Source: Phorcus lineatus
Taxonomy: Eukaryota; Mollusca; Gastropoda; Trochida; Trochidae
Length of the DNA: 64,000 nt
Reading direction: 5' to 3'
Assembly (NCBI GenBank): GCA_921293015.1
Contig: OV121089.1
Span: forward strand, 43,161,220-43,225,219
Shown: in pieces, positions 61,478 to 64,000 of the stretch
Layout: every line of letters starts with the position of its first letter
Position numbering within the stretch: the first letter of the stretch is position 1
Notes under the pieces: generated by a model
The model's input: the letters and a program-made list of their open reading frames with translations, nothing else
Databases searched by the model: none
Told to the model about the DNA's origin: nothing
Program-made: the position numbers and the translations under genes

Positions 61478-63906
61478 ATGGCGACGTTTTCCCGTATGAG
61501 CTCCCTGGAAGCAGTCGCCCAATGTCCGATATGTACCGAAATCTTTGACAACGACAAACGGACCCCTAGACGTCTTCCTTGCTGTGAACAGCTAATGTGC
61601 GAACTCTGTCTGCAGGTGTACAGCAAAGATTGCAGGACAATAAAATGCCCTCTCTGCAGAGAAGAATTTACTATGTCGGCAGGCGTGAGGTCTCTGGCAA
61701 GGGATCTTACAGTTCTCCGGTTTCTGGATGCATATAACGAAACTATACCCAAATGCGATGACTGTCCAGATGGAAACAGATCAATGGCAAAGTGTTCCAA
61801 CTGCGATGTCAATCTTTGTCAGCCATGTTGCAAAGCCCACCGAAGACACGGTGCAACACGCGGTCATAAAATCACGGTTCTAACACAGTCGACGATTCGG
61901 GGAGCATCACAACCCAATGTACCAAAAAGAAGAACCCGTATTCCAAACGATATAGCAGAGAGGCTAGCGTTAATCAGAGCAAAGATAGGAAACCTTTCAG
62001 ACGCAAAAGACAACATAACATTATCGAAAACGGTTGCCACGGATACCATTAATAAATCCTTTGACGATCTGGTCGCAGAGCTTCAGCAGAGACGATCGAC
62101 TTTGTTGTCACTTGTGGATATGCAAGCACACAAAGAAGAAAAGAGCATCTTAACCGCTTTGGAATCGCACAGATATCTACAGGAGCGAATAGAACAGGCC
62201 ATTGACAGATCTTCTTTCAACACTATCAATCTGTCCTTAGATTCCGTGGACGACATCCTTTATATGAGAAGAGGCATCAACTTCATCGATACTGACATCA
62301 AGGAAATAACTTCTTTGGCCAAGGCCGCGGGATGTGTAAGGACGATCACCTTCAACCACAGAAAGAGACCGGACCACCTGGAACCTACCAGTCCCTGCAC
62401 AACCGTCTCCATAGAGTACACCAAGAAGGACGATGGTGAATAGCTTCAGTTCAATTATCTCACTTTATAAAGGCAGTATTTCCATACGGGAATGTATTTG
62501 CATATTGAGCACATTTACGTACAGGGGTATAAGCATATCTGATAAGCATTTGCCCGGAATTATGCATGTTATTTCATTGTTATTGACAGTCATATTCAAT
62601 TATACAATTTCTACAAATCAATTACACAATATGCTTACTTTTGATTAGGATAATATCTAAGGATAAGGATTGGGGACCTTTGGCCATTACTTAGTGTAAC
62701 ATGTATATAATTGACCAGAAACATGGAAACAAGTTTCCCATAGAAGTATGTGTCTCTGATCGAAATTAAATGAATATTAATCAAGTATTTGGATAAAACA
62801 CTTTTATTTGTCACAATAATGACGTGAAAATACGACAACTTCGTTATGTTTCTTTTAAGAATCGATTTTCGATCAAGTCATGCCAGTTGGGGAAAAGGTC
62901 ATCCATTGTAAGTATTTCCTTAATATTTCTTGATGTACATTTTAATTTAAATAGGTAACAATAATGAAATATACAACTTCTTTTATTTTGAAAATTTGAT
63001 ATGTTAGCACTAAAATGACTAAGGACGTGACAAACCCCTTTGCCATCATATTGTATATTACCTTGCGTCAATGCTGTTTTACTAACATCAAAGTGGATTG
63101 TACAGACATTTCAAGCTCTTGGTTTTTAAAAATTTTATCTGGAAGTGTTAGTGCAAGGTAGGTAAATATTTTATTTTGTCTGCATAATCTTGAAGGAATT
63201 CCTTCGATTGTTTTGTAACTGCCGTGTCAACTTTGTCAGTCTGGTATATCATGCCTTTCTCACTTAAGGTCCACATCTGGTGTATGACCAGTCCACAGCC
63301 AGCCTTGATAACTTGACAATTGGACCGGAAATCAGCAATTTTGGAACAGGGCAAGATCTCAAAGATACCGGGTGTCGCCTCCAAAGAAAGAGATCTGTTT
63401 TTCTATCAAAACCTTTCAGATTCACATCCATCAAACGCCAGATGTTGGTGATGAGGCTGCAGATAAAGCTAAGGAGAAGCGTTCCAGAGAGAGCGTCCAT
63501 CTGGGGCACTCATTGCACCAAGGTTCCAGACGACATGAACAGCTCCCAGATCGTCGGCTTCGACCTTGACGTTGCCACTTGTTCCCAGCACGGAACTCTC
63601 TGTCTCCGACTACTGTATGACCGTAAACGCCATGTCTGTAGCCCTATAATGGTCAACGAACCTGGGACAATCAGAGACTTGACCCTTGCTGTTCTTCTCA
63701 ACTCTGAGGACGAGTCCATCAAGGTTTTTGACATCATCGACATCGTGGCCCTTGGCACTGTTCCTGGAGTTGACTTCAGCCAGCCTGTCTGGACCATGCT
63801 CACCCTTGGACGGCCAGAGTGGTCTGAAATCAAAACGCAAATAATTCCCGCAAGGGATGTGAAGCTGTCAGCTGACATGATGAATCTTCTGTCAAGGAAT
63901 TTATGA
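61478..63906 (+). CDS. TRIM-like RING/B-box/coiled-coil protein with unnamed C-terminal domain (copy 2)
   Basis: Paralogue of the gene at 54136, same strand and same three-exon plan: 61478-62435, 62860-62907 and 63269-63906, phases 1 and 1, 547 residues. ATG 61478 follows a 3' splice site at 61473. The RING (QCPICTEIFDN, RRLPCCEQLMCELC, CPLCREE) again has Gln at the expected His position. The B-box (CDDCPDGNRSMAKCSNC, LCQPC, His pairs) and a coiled coil at about 150-250 follow. The short linker exon (SIFDQVM) matches SSMDQVL of copy 1. The C-terminal domain starts CPHLVYD and shares TGCRLQ, DMNSSQIVG, SPIMVNEPGTI-type and PVWTMLTLGRPEW blocks with copy 1. The coiled-coil region is shorter than in copy 1. 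Function as an E3 ligase is inference from the family. Confidence 0.88.
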
Positions 63907-64000
63907 GGTTCCACTCAGGCAGCTGCAATGACGAATCTTTTGTGAAAGTATTCATGAATAGAATCAGCGCAGAGACGAAGAAGGACCACTGAAGTTCTTC
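63907..64000. other. Start of the 3' UTR of TRIM-like copy 2
   Basis: No poly(A) signal is reached before the window ends. Confidence 0.5.

Overview
This is nuclear DNA from an animal. It is AT-rich and has spliceosomal introns (GT...AG), short exons with long gaps between them, and many decayed transposons. The likely source is a lophotrochozoan, most probably a mollusc. Support comes from a SINE tail ending in a 'gcggcgttaaac'-type sequence, copies of a 'tttagctcatc...' repeat typical of mollusc and related genomes, and a tandem TRIM-type RING gene pair. The species cannot be read from the sequence.

Layout. (1) 1-2846: the last three coding exons of a + strand gene of uncertain family. (2) 6553-17438, - strand: a complete SFSWAP (suppressor-of-white-apricot) splicing factor gene in 17 coding exons, converging on gene 1. 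(3) 17698-23342, + strand: a complete six-exon TMEM199/Vma12 V-ATPase assembly factor gene, head to head with SFSWAP across 259 bp that must hold both promoters. (4) 23.3-37.9 kb: a transposon-rich stretch with hairpin elements, a broken Tc1-like transposase, a Ty3/gypsy fragment, and a broken copy of a secreted-protein gene carrying three nested insertions (a TIR element, a TTAA-flanked element and a 1.1-kb LTR). (5) 38411-39562, - strand: the intact single-exon parent of that broken copy, with TATA box and poly(A) signal. (6) 40.8-52.7 kb: a SINE tail, a LINE interrupted by a mobile repeat that carries six exact 145-bp units, a perfect 93-bp MITE, microsatellites, and long stretches with no recognisable gene. 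(7) 54136-56636 and 61478-63906, + strand: two paralogous RING/B-box/coiled-coil (TRIM-like) genes sharing three-exon structure, exon phases and a conserved C-terminal domain of about 210 residues that I cannot name.

The genes do not form one pathway. SFSWAP and TMEM199 are housekeeping genes that share a promoter region. The secreted-protein gene and the TRIM-like pair look like lineage-expanded families. The observations most worth follow-up are the TRIM-like pair (shared unnamed C-terminal domain, and a Gln where the RING His is expected), the mobile 145-bp-unit repeat whose removal restores a LINE reading frame, and the datable nest of insertions. All exon boundaries were read by eye from splice motifs, frame continuity and recalled family sequences; none was tested with transcripts.
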